Part shown: positions 6,908 to 16,411 of the stretch, in pieces
Position numbering within the stretch: position 1 is the stretch's first letter
Layout: every line of letters starts with the position of its first letter
From: a bacterium
GTDB taxonomy: Bacteria > AUK180
DNA length: 51,969 nt
NCBI GenBank assembly: GCA_023144005.1
Contig: JAGLGN010000019.1
Span: 1 to 51,969, forward strand
Direction of reading: 5' to 3'
Notes under the pieces: generated by a model
Databases searched by the model: none
What the model was told of the DNA's origin: nothing
Seen by the model: the letters and a program-made list of their open reading frames with translations, nothing else
Translations under genes and position numbers: made by a program

Positions 6908-8925
6908 GACGCGTACTTATTATCGTCCTGCTTCTTGCCGCGCCGCTTTTTTTTGCTGAAGCGGATATGCCTTCATTGGATATCTTTTCAAAAAGTATCG
7001 GTGAAGCCGCTGTCACTTACGGTTATTCTTTCGGATCATATTATTACAATCCCGCGAATATCACATACTTCAACTCCGGAGGTTTCTCAGTATTCTCCCC
7101 GGCGTTGTCATACAATGAGGAAGCATGGGACCTATACGATTTCTATTTAGAAAATAAAGACCGGTTTGAGGGAGAAGATTTTGACCCGATGACGGACCTT
7201 GAATGGGAAGAGCTCGAAGAACTTCTCAGCAAGGACCCTCTGATACAGATACAGGTGCCGCTGAATTTTCTGATGATAACAAAACCCGACCGATGGGGAT
7301 TACAGACCCTCTTCGGCCTGAATATGACATTGAATCTGGCAACAGACATACAGCGCGGCGTGATGCCGCCTATTTCCTCCTCTATCTCCGCACTTGCCAT
7401 GGGCGACATCCTTATACCTCTGGGGATCGCGGGTAAATTGAAGATCGGAAAGCTCCTTTTCCGGTACGGCGCAACTTTCAAGTATATTCACAGGGAAAAG
7501 GTGGAGTTGGCAAAAGAACTCGCGGCGGCCGTATTGGACTATGTTCCCGTCAGATACTCGGGAAACGGCTTCGGCGTTGATGCCGGTACGGCGGTGGAAA
7601 TAAATGATCTGATAACAGTGGGAGCGGCCCTGAGAAATATCGGCGGTATGAGATTCACCTGGACAGCGGAAAAGATGGATGACGAAAACACCGCCGCGAT
7701 CACGATCGACACCGCCGCGACCTTTGTAAAACCTGATCTCAGCATCGGGATCACATACTTCCCGAAGATCAAGGGAATGACAAAGATCATCGACAATAAT
7801 TTTATTTCTCTGGCATTCAACGACATTTTGGCACCTCATGATTATTTCCTTAATCATATCAAGCTTGGATTCGGAACTCGGATAATGAAGGTATTCAATT
7901 TATATCTGGGGCTGAACGGCGGATATCCCACCGCCGGTGTGAATATCGATCTCTGGGTATTTCATCTTTCATATTCTTTCTATTCGATAGAACTCGGGAA
8001 ATTCCCCGGACAGATCAGGGATTCCAGACAGATATTCTCTCTGTCCTTCTCCGGTATGCGAAGGCCTCAGACAAAGGAAGAAGCCCTGCGAAAGGATTTC
8101 GGGGCAAAGAAGGAAAAGAAGAAAGACAGAAAGCAGCCGGGAAACCTGACCGAGGACAAAACAGAAAAGAAAGAAGTAAAGAAGGAAAAACCGGACCCGG
8201 AAGCGGAAGCTAAGATACAGGCCAGAATAAAACAGGAACAATTGGAAGCGGAAAAGAGAAAGCTTGAGGAGAAAAAGAAGAACGACGAAGAAGCAGGACG
8301 GCTCAAAAAACTTGAAGAAGAAAAGAGACTTGCCGCTGAGAAACAAAAAGCCGAAGAATTGAGGATCAAAAAAGAGGCACAGAACGAATTAAAGAATCTC
8401 TCAAAACCCGTCACGACACCGGTCAAAAAGGAAGTCAAGAAGGTTGAAGACATTGTTGAAGAGGAAATAATCGGAGAGGAAACGATCGTCCCGAAGGAAG
8501 AAATACTTGAAGAAACGCAGGTGGAAAAAGAAAGTGTGGTAAATGAGATCAAATCCTTGAACTATTCCGATGTTGACTCGAAACAGGTCAAGGTCGTGCT
8601 CAATATCCGATTCGCGTCCGGAAGCACTCAGATACCCGAAAGCGGGAAATCAGACCTTTACACTCTTCTGAACGGGCTTCACAAGACAAAGGGAAAGATA
8701 AAGATCTATTCTTACACCGATTCATCCGGCTCCGATGCGATCAATCTCAAATATTCACAACTCAGAGCGGATGAGGTCCGGCTGTTCTTGGTCAAGAACG
8801 GTATCGACCCTGCCAGAGTAACTGCCACGGGATACGGGGAAACTAATCCTATTGCGGATAATACCACAAAAGAAGGAAGAGCAAGGAACCGTAGAATAGA
8901 GGTGAGTTTCCAGATCAAGGAATAA
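6904..8925 (+). CDS. Outer-membrane beta-barrel protein fused to an OmpA domain
   Basis: A 673-residue protein with a signal peptide (about 1-20). Residues about 25-380 are rich in alternating aromatic/hydrophobic strands and begin with a segment (GEAAVTYGYSFGSYYYNPAN) like the PorV/UPF0164 outer-membrane barrels. Residues about 385-555 are a Lys/Glu-rich, probably coiled or extended linker. A C-terminal OmpA peptidoglycan-binding domain follows (about 560-673), with IRFASGSTQIPESGK, the YTDSSGS turn, LRADEVRLFL, and TGYGETNPIADN with ARNRRIEV; the Asp and Arg used to hold diaminopimelate are present. It probably links the outer membrane to the wall, with the charged linker spanning the periplasm. 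It overlaps the preceding lipoprotein gene by 4 bases and precedes the phosphatase gene by 1 base. Confidence 0.85.
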   Translation: MRRVLIIVLLLAAPLFFAEADMPSLDIFSKSIGEAAVTYGYSFGSYYYNPANITYFNSGGFSVFSPALSYNEEAWDLYDFYLENKDRFEGEDFDPMTDLEWEELEELLSKDPLIQIQVPLNFLMITKPDRWGLQTLFGLNMTLNLATDIQRGVMPPISSSISALAMGDILIPLGIAGKLKIGKLLFRYGATFKYIHREKVELAKELAAAVLDYVPVRYSGNGFGVDAGTAVEINDLITVGAALRNIGGMRFTWTAEKMDDENTAAITIDTAATFVKPDLSIGITYFPKIKGMTKIIDNNFISLAFNDILAPHDYFLNHIKLGFGTRIMKVFNLYLGLNGGYPTAGVNIDLWVFHLSYSFYSIELGKFPGQIRDSRQIFSLSFSGMRRPQTKEEALRKDFGAKKEKKKDRKQPGNLTEDKTEKKEVKKEKPDPEAEAKIQARIKQEQLEAEKRKLEEKKKNDEEAGRLKKLEEEKRLAAEKQKAEELRIKKEAQNELKNLSKPVTTPVKKEVKKVEDIVEEEIIGEETIVPKEEILEETQVEKESVVNEIKSLNYSDVDSKQVKVVLNIRFASGSTQIPESGKSDLYTLLNGLHKTKGKIKIYSYTDSSGSDAINLKYSQLRADEVRLFLVKNGIDPARVTATGYGETNPIADNTTKEGRARNRRIEVSFQIKE

Positions 8926-8926
8926 T

Positions 8927-9670
8927 ATGAAATACAAATTAAAGTACGGCGTAGTAACGGATCGGGGAAAGAAAAGAGAGATCAATGAAGACAGCCTTCT
9001 TGTGCTGCCGAAGAAACATTTCTTTGCCGTCGCGGATGGAATGGGCGGACATTACGGCGGCGAGGTCGCCAGTAATCTTGCTGTTGATGTTCTGAAGGAA
9101 AAGATCAATAAGAACCACGCACTTTTCGGGGAAGATATCCCCAATGAGAATATGGAAGTTTTTGACCGTATCCTTAGCGATGTGAACCAGAAGATCCGTG
9201 ACAAATCCGCGAAATCCAAAACCTACAACGACATGGGGACAACTGTAGTCGGCCTCTTATTCTTTCCGAATACCGTACTTTCATTTCATGTGGGAGATTC
9301 CCGCAATTATCTTCTCAGAGAGGGCAAATTGTTTCAGATCTCATATGATCATTCCTGGGTGAATGAGCAGCTGCGCTTCAATAGATTATCAACGCATGAG
9401 GCGAGAACCCATAAATGGAAAAATGTAATAATGCGCGCCATGGGCGGTCAGGATATAATATTTCCCGAATATTCACAAATGGATATTTCAAAGGGTGACC
9501 TTTTCGTGATATGCTCCGATGGACTTTCCGATATGGTGCCGGACAGGACATTACAGAAACTTCTGAATCGTTTCGAAGATCCCCAGGAGATAGCCAATAT
9601 CCTGCTTAACGAAGCATTGAAGAAGGGTGGATTAGACAATATTACCATCGTCGTAGTGAGGGTAGTATAA
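8927..9670 (+). CDS. PP2C-family Ser/Thr protein phosphatase
   Basis: A metal-dependent protein phosphatase of 247 residues, the size of a bare PP2C (Stp/PrpC-like) catalytic domain without membrane segment. The family motifs are in order: REINEDSLLV, VADGMGGHYGGEVAS (metal-binding Asp), GTTVVGLLF, FHVGDSRNYLLREGKL, CSDGLSDMVPD (metal Asp) and GGLDNITIVVV. It shares one base with the downstream kinase gene (TAATG), so kinase and phosphatase are made from adjacent coding regions. It probably removes phosphates placed by that kinase and possibly by the other kinases of the window. Confidence 0.95.
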   Translation: MKYKLKYGVVTDRGKKREINEDSLLVLPKKHFFAVADGMGGHYGGEVASNLAVDVLKEKINKNHALFGEDIPNENMEVFDRILSDVNQKIRDKSAKSKTYNDMGTTVVGLLFFPNTVLSFHVGDSRNYLLREGKLFQISYDHSWVNEQLRFNRLSTHEARTHKWKNVIMRAMGGQDIIFPEYSQMDISKGDLFVICSDGLSDMVPDRTLQKLLNRFEDPQEIANILLNEALKKGGLDNITIVVVRVV

Positions 9671-11883
9671 TGTTACGCAGATGGGAAAATTTCATTATTT
9701 TCAAGGACTATGTATTCTTGAAAAAATTGGCGACCGGTGGAATGGCGAGGGTGTATTTAGCCCGCAAGAAAGGTGCACACGGTTTTGAGAAATTCTACGC
9801 CATTAAAGAACTCCATGACCATTTGAGAGAGAATGAATCGTTTTTCTCAATGTTCGTTCAGGAAGCGAAGCTGTCATCCAAATTGGATCATCCGAATATT
9901 GTAAAGATCTTTGACCTCCTTGGAGAGGAAGAGCACTTTTTTATAGTGATGGAATATGCCAAAGGCAAGAATATTCGGGATATCCTGCGGGTTGCAGCCG
10001 GACAGAAGGAAGATCTGTACCCTATCGCATTAAAAATAACCTCCGAAATGCTGATGGGCCTGGATTTCGCGCACAACTTAAAGGATATTAACGGAAATCC
10101 TCTGAATATCATCCATAGGGATATTTCTCCCCAGAATATTATGGTCTCTTATGAAGGGTCAGTGAAGGTTACCGATTTCGGGATCGCGAAAGCCGCTGAT
10201 AATGTAGAAGAAACGCGAACCGGTGTCTTGAAGGGAAAGGTTTCCTATATGTCTCCGGAGCAGGCCTTCGGAAGAAAACTTGACCGTCGTTCCGACCTAT
10301 ACTCCATGGGCATTATTCTATATGAGATGATCACATTGAAAAAGTGCTTCTCAGGAAAAAATTCCGTTGATATTCTTGAGAAGGTAAGAAATGGGAATTT
10401 CATAGCTGTTGATAAGATCGTTCCCGGGATCAACCCGCAGCTTAATAACATTTTAAATAAAGCATTGGCATATTCGGCTGATGAAAGATACCAGACCGCA
10501 GCCGAGTTCCAGAAGGATCTTGAGGACTTCATTTTCGAGAACAGGATACCCGTTAAGGACTTGAATGTCGCGAACCTTATGCACAAGATGTTCGAAAAAG
10601 ACATCAAGGAAGAATTTGACGAATTAGCCTCTCTATCCCGAAAGATCCAAAAGATCCCCTACTTAGCAGAAAAAAGTAATGATGATATAGAAACCGGCAG
10701 GGTAGTAGGCAGTTCGAGAAGGAGAACAAAGCCCAGGAAAACAGCGGCGAAAAAACAGAAGTCGAAAGAAAAAAAGCGGATCGGTTTTGGAGCACTGTTC
10801 CTGAACATTCTTCTTATGCTCTTCATTCCCCTATTGCTTTTTGACATCTTCTTTGTTTCATACTACAGGGATTTTGTTGACGCTTTCCCTTTCAAAGCAC
10901 CGGTAAAGCATACACTTAAGTACCGCCCGGGCTTTCTCCCTGATATTAATCTGGCGCCATATTACAAATATCGGGAGATCGATGTCTCCTCCCCCAGTTT
11001 GCCCGTGAAATACATCTTCCGCTCAAACCCCGCTCCGCTGCTTGTCAATATGGCAGGAAACGATACTATCATAGCTACACATGAGGAGTCCACGGGTATT
11101 TACTCAATAGATATCATGTCCTATATTGACTATAATCTGGTTTTTTCCACAAGCGGGTATCAGAATATCACAAAGAAAATATTCGTAAGGAACACCAATA
11201 CCATTCCTCATTCGATCAATTTGGAGGATAAGACCTCTACGATCACTTTCAAATTCGACCCCAAGGACGCAATGCTGTACATCAATGATCAGCTTCTTTC
11301 TCAGGAATCCCCCTATATATATTCGTATAATCCGGATAAAGAGACCGCGAGCCATACGATCAAGCTTAAAAAATCGGGATATGAAGGAATAGAGAAGATC
11401 ATCACATTCTCAGGTGATTCGAAAACCTATACAATAGCTCTGGAACCCAAGTTCATTAATGTCACATTCAGGATAGTTCCGTGGGGGATCGTAAGTGCAA
11501 AGGGCAAACAGATCGGTATCTGTAATAAGGAATCAAGTTTTACCAAGCGAATGCAGGCGGGTAAGTATGACTTTACTTTCCTCTACCCGGACAATGATGT
11601 TCAGCAGCAGGTTTCATATAATCTTGACAAGTCCCAAACCATTACATATAATTTTTCCAAGATCTATGCTCACGCATTCATCACCTCTTATCCCCCTCAA
11701 GCGGATATTTATGTCGATGATGTTCAAATGATGACTACACCTCAACAGGCCATGCCATTGAAAGCGGGCTATCACAAGATCGTTATTCACAAAAACGGAT
11801 TCTTGCCATGCACCCGGGAGATCAATGTTTCGCCCGGAGAGGAGATTGCTATTCACTGTGACCTTGAAAAAACGATAGAATGA
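9670..11883 (+). CDS. Membrane Ser/Thr kinase with PEGA-like C-terminal repeats
   Basis: Hanks-type kinase of 737 residues. The catalytic domain is at about 14-285: Gly-rich loop ATGGMARVYLA, Lys46 in AIKEL, HRD with Asp151 in HRDISPQNIM, DFGIAKA, and MSPEQAFG. All key residues are present, so it should be active. A basic stretch and one transmembrane helix (about 371-396) follow. The outer part (about 410-737) contains at least three PEGA-like beta repeats, clearest in the last (about 667-732: SYPPQADIYVDD ... PLKAGYHKIVIHKNGF). PEGA domains are known from surface or wall proteins and probably sense or bind an extracytoplasmic ligand here. It overlaps the phosphatase gene by 1 base and the sugar-transferase gene by 4, which points to control of envelope or glycan functions. 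Confidence 0.93.
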   Translation: MLRRWENFIIFKDYVFLKKLATGGMARVYLARKKGAHGFEKFYAIKELHDHLRENESFFSMFVQEAKLSSKLDHPNIVKIFDLLGEEEHFFIVMEYAKGKNIRDILRVAAGQKEDLYPIALKITSEMLMGLDFAHNLKDINGNPLNIIHRDISPQNIMVSYEGSVKVTDFGIAKAADNVEETRTGVLKGKVSYMSPEQAFGRKLDRRSDLYSMGIILYEMITLKKCFSGKNSVDILEKVRNGNFIAVDKIVPGINPQLNNILNKALAYSADERYQTAAEFQKDLEDFIFENRIPVKDLNVANLMHKMFEKDIKEEFDELASLSRKIQKIPYLAEKSNDDIETGRVVGSSRRRTKPRKTAAKKQKSKEKKRIGFGALFLNILLMLFIPLLLFDIFFVSYYRDFVDAFPFKAPVKHTLKYRPGFLPDINLAPYYKYREIDVSSPSLPVKYIFRSNPAPLLVNMAGNDTIIATHEESTGIYSIDIMSYIDYNLVFSTSGYQNITKKIFVRNTNTIPHSINLEDKTSTITFKFDPKDAMLYINDQLLSQESPYIYSYNPDKETASHTIKLKKSGYEGIEKIITFSGDSKTYTIALEPKFINVTFRIVPWGIVSAKGKQIGICNKESSFTKRMQAGKYDFTFLYPDNDVQQQVSYNLDKSQTITYNFSKIYAHAFITSYPPQADIYVDDVQMMTTPQQAMPLKAGYHKIVIHKNGFLPCTREINVSPGEEIAIHCDLEKTIE

Positions 11884-13283
11884 AAAGAAAGATCTTCCAG
11901 AGACACTTATTGACCGGTATCAAGATCCTTCTGGATGGCTTCATTGTCTATTTCGCCTATCACCTTTCATATCTACTTCGACATAATGAGATCCTGAATA
12001 GTTCGGAACTCAATTTCATGGAGTATTTTGAACTCTTCTTCATAGTGCTTTTCATTAAACTCTTCTCCTTTCTGATAACTGGAGTTTACAGGCACCGCAG
12101 AGCTTTTTTCTCCCTGGACGAACTCAAGTATGTCTTTAACGGAATCGGTGTCGCTTTCTTGATCACCATATTTTTTATCTTCTTTTCAAAGGGCTTTCTT
12201 TTTTCAAGAACAGTTCTATTGTTATGGTTCACATTCACTTTCATCTCCATTTTCTTCTTCCATTTCTTTTTCAGCCGATTTGAGATATTTCTTTATTCCA
12301 AGGGATTCGGAGTAAGGAATATCGCGATAATCGGTTTCACTGAAACCGGAAAAGACATTGAAAGCAAATTACGGAATTACCCTTCTCATGGAATGCACTT
12401 CATTGGATATATCTCATTGGACGGGAAAAAACGAAAGAAAACGCTGGGCGGATTGAAGGATCTCTCAAGGCTTATTAAACAGTATGGGATATCTGAATTA
12501 ATGATCGCGGATGACCGCATTAATGATGTGGACAAGATCGATATCATCCATACCGCGATGAAGCATGGCACTCATGTAATAATCGCTTCGTCTTTATTTG
12601 AATTGTTGGCGTCTAAGATCTCTGTCACTGAAATATACGGCGTTCCCACCCTGACGATAAGCCCTTCCCCGATACAGGGTTTGAATCTCGCTATAAAGAG
12701 GGTGATGGATATCACATTTTCTTCTCTTTTCCTTCTCATCGGTTCACCGTTCTTTCTCTTACTTGCTATCGCTATTAAGATCAACTCAAAGGGACCCGTT
12801 CTTTTCTCGCAACTCCGAGTAACGAAGAACGGACGGATCTTCAAATGCTGGAAATTCCGTTCCATGGTAGCGGATGCGGAAAAGATCAAGGAAGATCTTA
12901 AGCATCTCAATGAACAGACGGACGGGCCTACTTTCAAGATAAAGAATGATCCCAGAATAACCATAGTCGGGAAATTTATACGGAAGTTCTCTATCGACGA
13001 AATACCGCAATTTCTAAATGTCTTCAAGGGTGAGATGTCTATCGTCGGACCCAGGCCTCCGGTACCATCGGAAGTAGAGGAATACCTGCCCTGGCATAAT
13101 GAACGCCTTAGTGTTAAGCAAGGCATCACCGGATTATGGCAGGTTTCCGGAAGAAGCGAATTAAGCTTTGACGATATGGTAAAATTAGACATCTTTTATG
13201 TTGAACATTGGTCAATGTGGCTTGATATTAAAATAATTTTGAAAACAATACCCGCAATACTCAGCTCCAAGGGGGCATATTAA
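11880..13283 (+). CDS. Polyprenyl-phosphate sugar-1-phosphate transferase (WbaP/PssY type)
   Basis: Starts surface-glycan assembly by moving a sugar-1-phosphate from a UDP-sugar to undecaprenyl phosphate in the inner membrane. It has 467 residues with the full-length architecture: about four N-terminal hydrophobic helices (to about 135), a Rossmann-like middle domain (NIAIIGFTETGKDIESKL), one membrane-associated helix, and the catalytic sugar-transferase domain (about 275-467). Conserved strings there are GPVLFSQLRV, FKCWKFRSM, DEIPQFLNVFKGEMSIVGPR and LSVKQGITGLWQVSGRS. The substrate sugar cannot be read from sequence. It overlaps the PEGA kinase gene by 4 bases (ATGA). Confidence 0.92.
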   Translation: MKRKIFQRHLLTGIKILLDGFIVYFAYHLSYLLRHNEILNSSELNFMEYFELFFIVLFIKLFSFLITGVYRHRRAFFSLDELKYVFNGIGVAFLITIFFIFFSKGFLFSRTVLLLWFTFTFISIFFFHFFFSRFEIFLYSKGFGVRNIAIIGFTETGKDIESKLRNYPSHGMHFIGYISLDGKKRKKTLGGLKDLSRLIKQYGISELMIADDRINDVDKIDIIHTAMKHGTHVIIASSLFELLASKISVTEIYGVPTLTISPSPIQGLNLAIKRVMDITFSSLFLLIGSPFFLLLAIAIKINSKGPVLFSQLRVTKNGRIFKCWKFRSMVADAEKIKEDLKHLNEQTDGPTFKIKNDPRITIVGKFIRKFSIDEIPQFLNVFKGEMSIVGPRPPVPSEVEEYLPWHNERLSVKQGITGLWQVSGRSELSFDDMVKLDIFYVEHWSMWLDIKIILKTIPAILSSKGAY

Positions 13284-13308
13284 GGGTTAAAATATTTTGG
13301 AGGAATGT

Positions 13309-14601
13309 ATGAAGATAACGGTCATTGGTACAGGCTATGTCGGCCTGATCACGGCTACATGTTTCGCTGAATTGGGAAATCATGTTGTTGGAGTCGATGT
13401 TGATGTTGAAAAACTCAAGAAATTGAGAAATGGGGAATCCCCTATATATGAACCAGGCTTGACAGAGCTTCTGAAGAAGAATATCAAAGAAGGCCGATTG
13501 ACCTTCACCGAAGATTCCAAAGAAGCAGTAAAGGAAAGCTCAATAATCTACATAGCGGTAGGAACACCTCAGGCCGATGACGGGTCAGCGGACCTGAGCT
13601 ACCTCGTGAGCGCGATCAAACACTTTGCCCCGGCTATCGATCATAAAGTGATCATAGTAAATAAGTCAACCGTTCCTGTAGGGACAGGGAATTATGTAAA
13701 ACAATTGCTTATTGAGGAAAATATTTCTGAGGATCTTTTCGCTGTTGTGTCAAATCCTGAATTTCTCAAGGAAGGAAGTGCTGTAAACGATTTCATGTAT
13801 CCTGAAAGGGTGGTAGTGGGCTCTGACAAGAAAGAAGCGGTCGAGGTCATCGCAAAGCTGTACGGCCCTCTCACAGATAAGATCATAAAAACTAATATCC
13901 TTTCGGCGGAGCTGATAAAATACGCGTCCAATGGATTTTTGGCCACCAAGATCTCTTTTATCAATGAGATCTCCAATATTTGCGACAAGGTCGGCGCCAA
14001 TGTTCGCGAGGTGGCATACGGAATGGGACTTGACACCAGGATCGGCGGCAAATTTTTAAACGCCGGAATAGGCTACGGCGGTTCATGTTTCCCCAAGGAT
14101 ACGCTCGCGCTAATTGATATTGCCGATAAACTCAATTATGAATTCAAGATACTCAAGAAAGTCGTCGAGGTCAATCACGAGCAAAGAAAGGTTTACTATG
14201 CCAAGGTCAAGAAAGAGCTCGGAGACCTAAAGGGAAAGAAGATAGCCGTATGGGGTCTCGCCTTCAAGGATAATACCGATGATGTGCGTGAATCACCCGC
14301 ATTGGACATAATACCCTGGCTTTTGAATGACGGCGCGGAGGTGTTTGCTTATGATCCCATAGCGCAGGAGAATGCCGCGGTACTTCTCCCTGAGAGCGTA
14401 AATTATGTAAAGGATGCTTACGATACACTCAACGACGCGGACGCGCTGCTGATTATTACCGATTGGAAGGAATTCAGACAGGTTAATCTGAGCGAGATCA
14501 AGAAACGCTTGAAAACTCCGCTGATCATTGACGGTAGAAATATGTACTCAAGAGATGATATGGACGAGAACGGGCTGACATATATCGGAATGGGTATATG
14601 A
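13309..14601 (+). CDS. ugd: UDP-glucose 6-dehydrogenase
   Basis: Oxidises UDP-glucose to UDP-glucuronate with two NAD+. It has 430 residues. The start at 13309 follows GGAGG; an in-frame TTG at 13297 is less likely. NAD-binding [10 protein letters not shown] is at the N terminus, catalytic Cys260 is in [11 protein letters not shown], and the C-terminal substrate domain carries [17 protein letters not shown]. The next gene uses the product, so the pair makes UDP-xylose. It overlaps that gene by 4 bases. Confidence 0.95.
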   Translation: MKITVIGTGYVGLITATCFAELGNHVVGVDVDVEKLKKLRNGESPIYEPGLTELLKKNIKEGRLTFTEDSKEAVKESSIIYIAVGTPQADDGSADLSYLVSAIKHFAPAIDHKVIIVNKSTVPVGTGNYVKQLLIEENISEDLFAVVSNPEFLKEGSAVNDFMYPERVVVGSDKKEAVEVIAKLYGPLTDKIIKTNILSAELIKYASNGFLATKISFINEISNICDKVGANVREVAYGMGLDTRIGGKFLNAGIGYGGSCFPKDTLALIDIADKLNYEFKILKKVVEVNHEQRKVYYAKVKKELGDLKGKKIAVWGLAFKDNTDDVRESPALDIIPWLLNDGAEVFAYDPIAQENAAVLLPESVNYVKDAYDTLNDADALLIITDWKEFRQVNLSEIKKRLKTPLIIDGRNMYSRDDMDENGLTYIGMGI

Positions 14602-15527
14602 GAATAATTATTACGGGGGGGGCCGGATTTATCGGCTCCCATCTGTCCCGGACATTGCTTGATCAGGGGCATGATGTAATTGTGATCGATAATCTGATCA
14701 CCGGTAATATTGAGAACATTCGCCTTTTGCTACCCAGAAAAAATTTCAATTTCATTCAACACGATGTTTCAAAACCCATCTTTCTTTCGGATACGATCGA
14801 TCAGATCTATCACCTTGCGTCCCCTGCCTCGCCCATCGATTACCTGAAGCTTCCCATTCAAACGCTTAAGGTCGGAGCATTGGGCACATATACCGCCCTG
14901 GGAATGGCAATGAGACACAATGCCGCTCTTTTGATGGCTTCAACCTCCGAAGTTTACGGAGATCCGCTTGTTCATCCTCAAAAAGAGGATTACTGGGGAA
15001 ATGTGAACCCGATCGGCCCGAGAGGTGTTTATGATGAAGCAAAGCGCTATGCGGAATCAATGGTGGAAGCGTACCGCAGATTTCATGGCGTTAATACACA
15101 TATCGTTAGGATCTTCAATACTTACGGCCCTAATATGCGGCCCTATGATGGGAGAGTAGTTCCCGCCTTCTGCATAGGCGCCTTGAAAAACGAACCGCTG
15201 CCCGTATTCGGAGATGGAGAACAGACTAGATCATTCTGCTATGTTTCCGATCTTGTTCGCGGGCTCATCGCAATGATGAATTCAAATGATCCGGGCCCGA
15301 TCAATCTTGGCAATCCTCATGAAATGACGATAAAGGAATTCGGGGAGATCGTTAACTCGCTAACCAAAAATACCGCGGGATTCGAATATAAGGAACTCCC
15401 TGTAGATGACCCGAAGATAAGACAGCCGGATATTTCAAAGGCGATAAAAATATTGAAATGGGAGCCGGAGATCGCGATCGAACAAGGACTTCAGGAAGCC
15501 ATAGAATATTTTAAGAGGTTTGTATAA
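14598..15527 (+). CDS. UDP-glucuronate decarboxylase (UDP-xylose synthase)
   Basis: SDR-family NAD-dependent epimerase/decarboxylase, 309 residues. [10 protein letters not shown] is the NAD loop. YHLASPASP and the TSEVYGDP segment are typical of UXS enzymes, and the catalytic pair is Tyr145/Lys149 in [24 protein letters not shown] and [13 protein letters not shown] also match that subgroup. It directly follows ugd with an ATGA overlap, which supports the UDP-glucuronate to UDP-xylose step over a generic epimerase role. The twelfth to fifteenth codon region contains a run of eight G (14625-14632). The gene ends with ATAA shared with the next coding region. Confidence 0.9.
   Translation: MRIIITGGAGFIGSHLSRTLLDQGHDVIVIDNLITGNIENIRLLLPRKNFNFIQHDVSKPIFLSDTIDQIYHLASPASPIDYLKLPIQTLKVGALGTYTALGMAMRHNAALLMASTSEVYGDPLVHPQKEDYWGNVNPIGPRGVYDEAKRYAESMVEAYRRFHGVNTHIVRIFNTYGPNMRPYDGRVVPAFCIGALKNEPLPVFGDGEQTRSFCYVSDLVRGLIAMMNSNDPGPINLGNPHEMTIKEFGEIVNSLTKNTAGFEYKELPVDDPKIRQPDISKAIKILKWEPEIAIEQGLQEAIEYFKRFV
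14625..14632 (+). repeat. G8 homopolymer in the 5' end of the UDP-xylose synthase gene
   Basis: Eight consecutive G encode part of the NAD-binding glycine loop. One-base slippage here would shift the frame within the first ten codons. Runs of G of this length are the classic substrate for phase variation of surface genes in other bacteria; whether it varies here is unknown. Confidence 0.6.
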
Positions 15528-16411
15528 CTCATTCGCTATACCTTAATCTCGGGGTTTCCTTACTCGGCATTTACCTTCTTCTTCGGATAAGCGGATCTCT
15601 CCCCGCAAAGGAAGGTGAACCTCCAGGAATGCTGGGGTTGGTATTTCTGATACCGCTTGCCTTCATTTCTTATACCAGCGGGGACATAAAATTCGGGCTC
15701 ATCGGTGCTTTCGTCCTTCTCATCGGAATCCTGGATGATATCTTTGATCTATCGGCAATATTTAAACTGATACTACAGATATCCGCGGCTGGACTCTACT
15801 TTCTCCTTTTCCCTTCAACAACTATTTTTCAGCTCTTTCTCCTTGTTTTCATTTTCAATGCTTTTAATCTTTCCGACGGTATTGACGGCCTCCTTCTATC
15901 TCTTACATTCATTTCGATCTCTTGCGTATTCTTCTTTTACAGAGATCCTTCCCTTCTATTTCTTTTTTCGACCATGCTGCTTCTTACATTGGTAAACTTT
16001 CCCAAAGCCAAGATATACCTCGGAGATACGGGTTCACACTTTCTGGGATTGATCTTCTTTCACTTCTTCAGAGCGGCATTTACCGGTGTGTCGGACTTCT
16101 ATCTTCTTCCCATTTTTATCATGATATGTTTTTATCCCTTCTTCGATACTGCCTTCGCGCTAATACGCAGATCCATTCAAAAGAAAAACCCGATGCAGGG
16201 GGACCTGAAACACATTCACCATGTTCTGAGAGGAAAATTCGGCGCTATACGTTCTTTGATATTACTCATCTCATTGAATCTTATAAATAATGTGATATTT
16301 ATCACCATTTACAAATATGTAGGTTTGAAAATAATTCCTGTAAGTAGTATAATTATAATGGCAATTGAAGGATTTTTATTAATTTATGCGTGGAAAAGTA
16401 AAAGACTATGA
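15524..16411 (+). CDS. WecA/TagO-type polyprenyl-phosphate HexNAc-1-phosphate transferase
   Basis: Multi-pass GT4-family enzyme that loads a HexNAc-1-phosphate onto a polyprenyl phosphate. Visible motifs are [34 protein letters not shown] and the cytoplasmic DLKHIHHVL. The first ATG (15629) would remove the first membrane helix. The frame is open back to 15515 and encodes a good helix ([12 protein letters not shown]) plus the [11 protein letters not shown] loop. No ATG, GTG or TTG lies in that extension. The best candidate is ATA at 15524, 5 bases after AGAGG and overlapping the preceding stop as ATAA, just as other genes of this operon overlap as ATGA. I use that start (295 residues); the start is inference. 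The 3' end overlaps the next kinase gene by 26 bases. Confidence 0.82.
   Translation: MTHSLYLNLGVSLLGIYLLLRISGSLPAKEGEPPGMLGLVFLIPLAFISYTSGDIKFGLIGAFVLLIGILDDIFDLSAIFKLILQISAAGLYFLLFPSTTIFQLFLLVFIFNAFNLSDGIDGLLLSLTFISISCVFFFYRDPSLLFLFSTMLLLTLVNFPKAKIYLGDTGSHFLGLIFFHFFRAAFTGVSDFYLLPIFIMICFYPFFDTAFALIRRSIQKKNPMQGDLKHIHHVLRGKFGAIRSLILLISLNLINNVIFITIYKYVGLKIIPVSSIIIMAIEGFLLIYAWKSKRL

Noticed and set aside
13297-13308. Upstream TTG start for ugd
   Set aside because: It lies inside the ribosome site GGAGG; the ATG at 13309 gives the normal N terminus.
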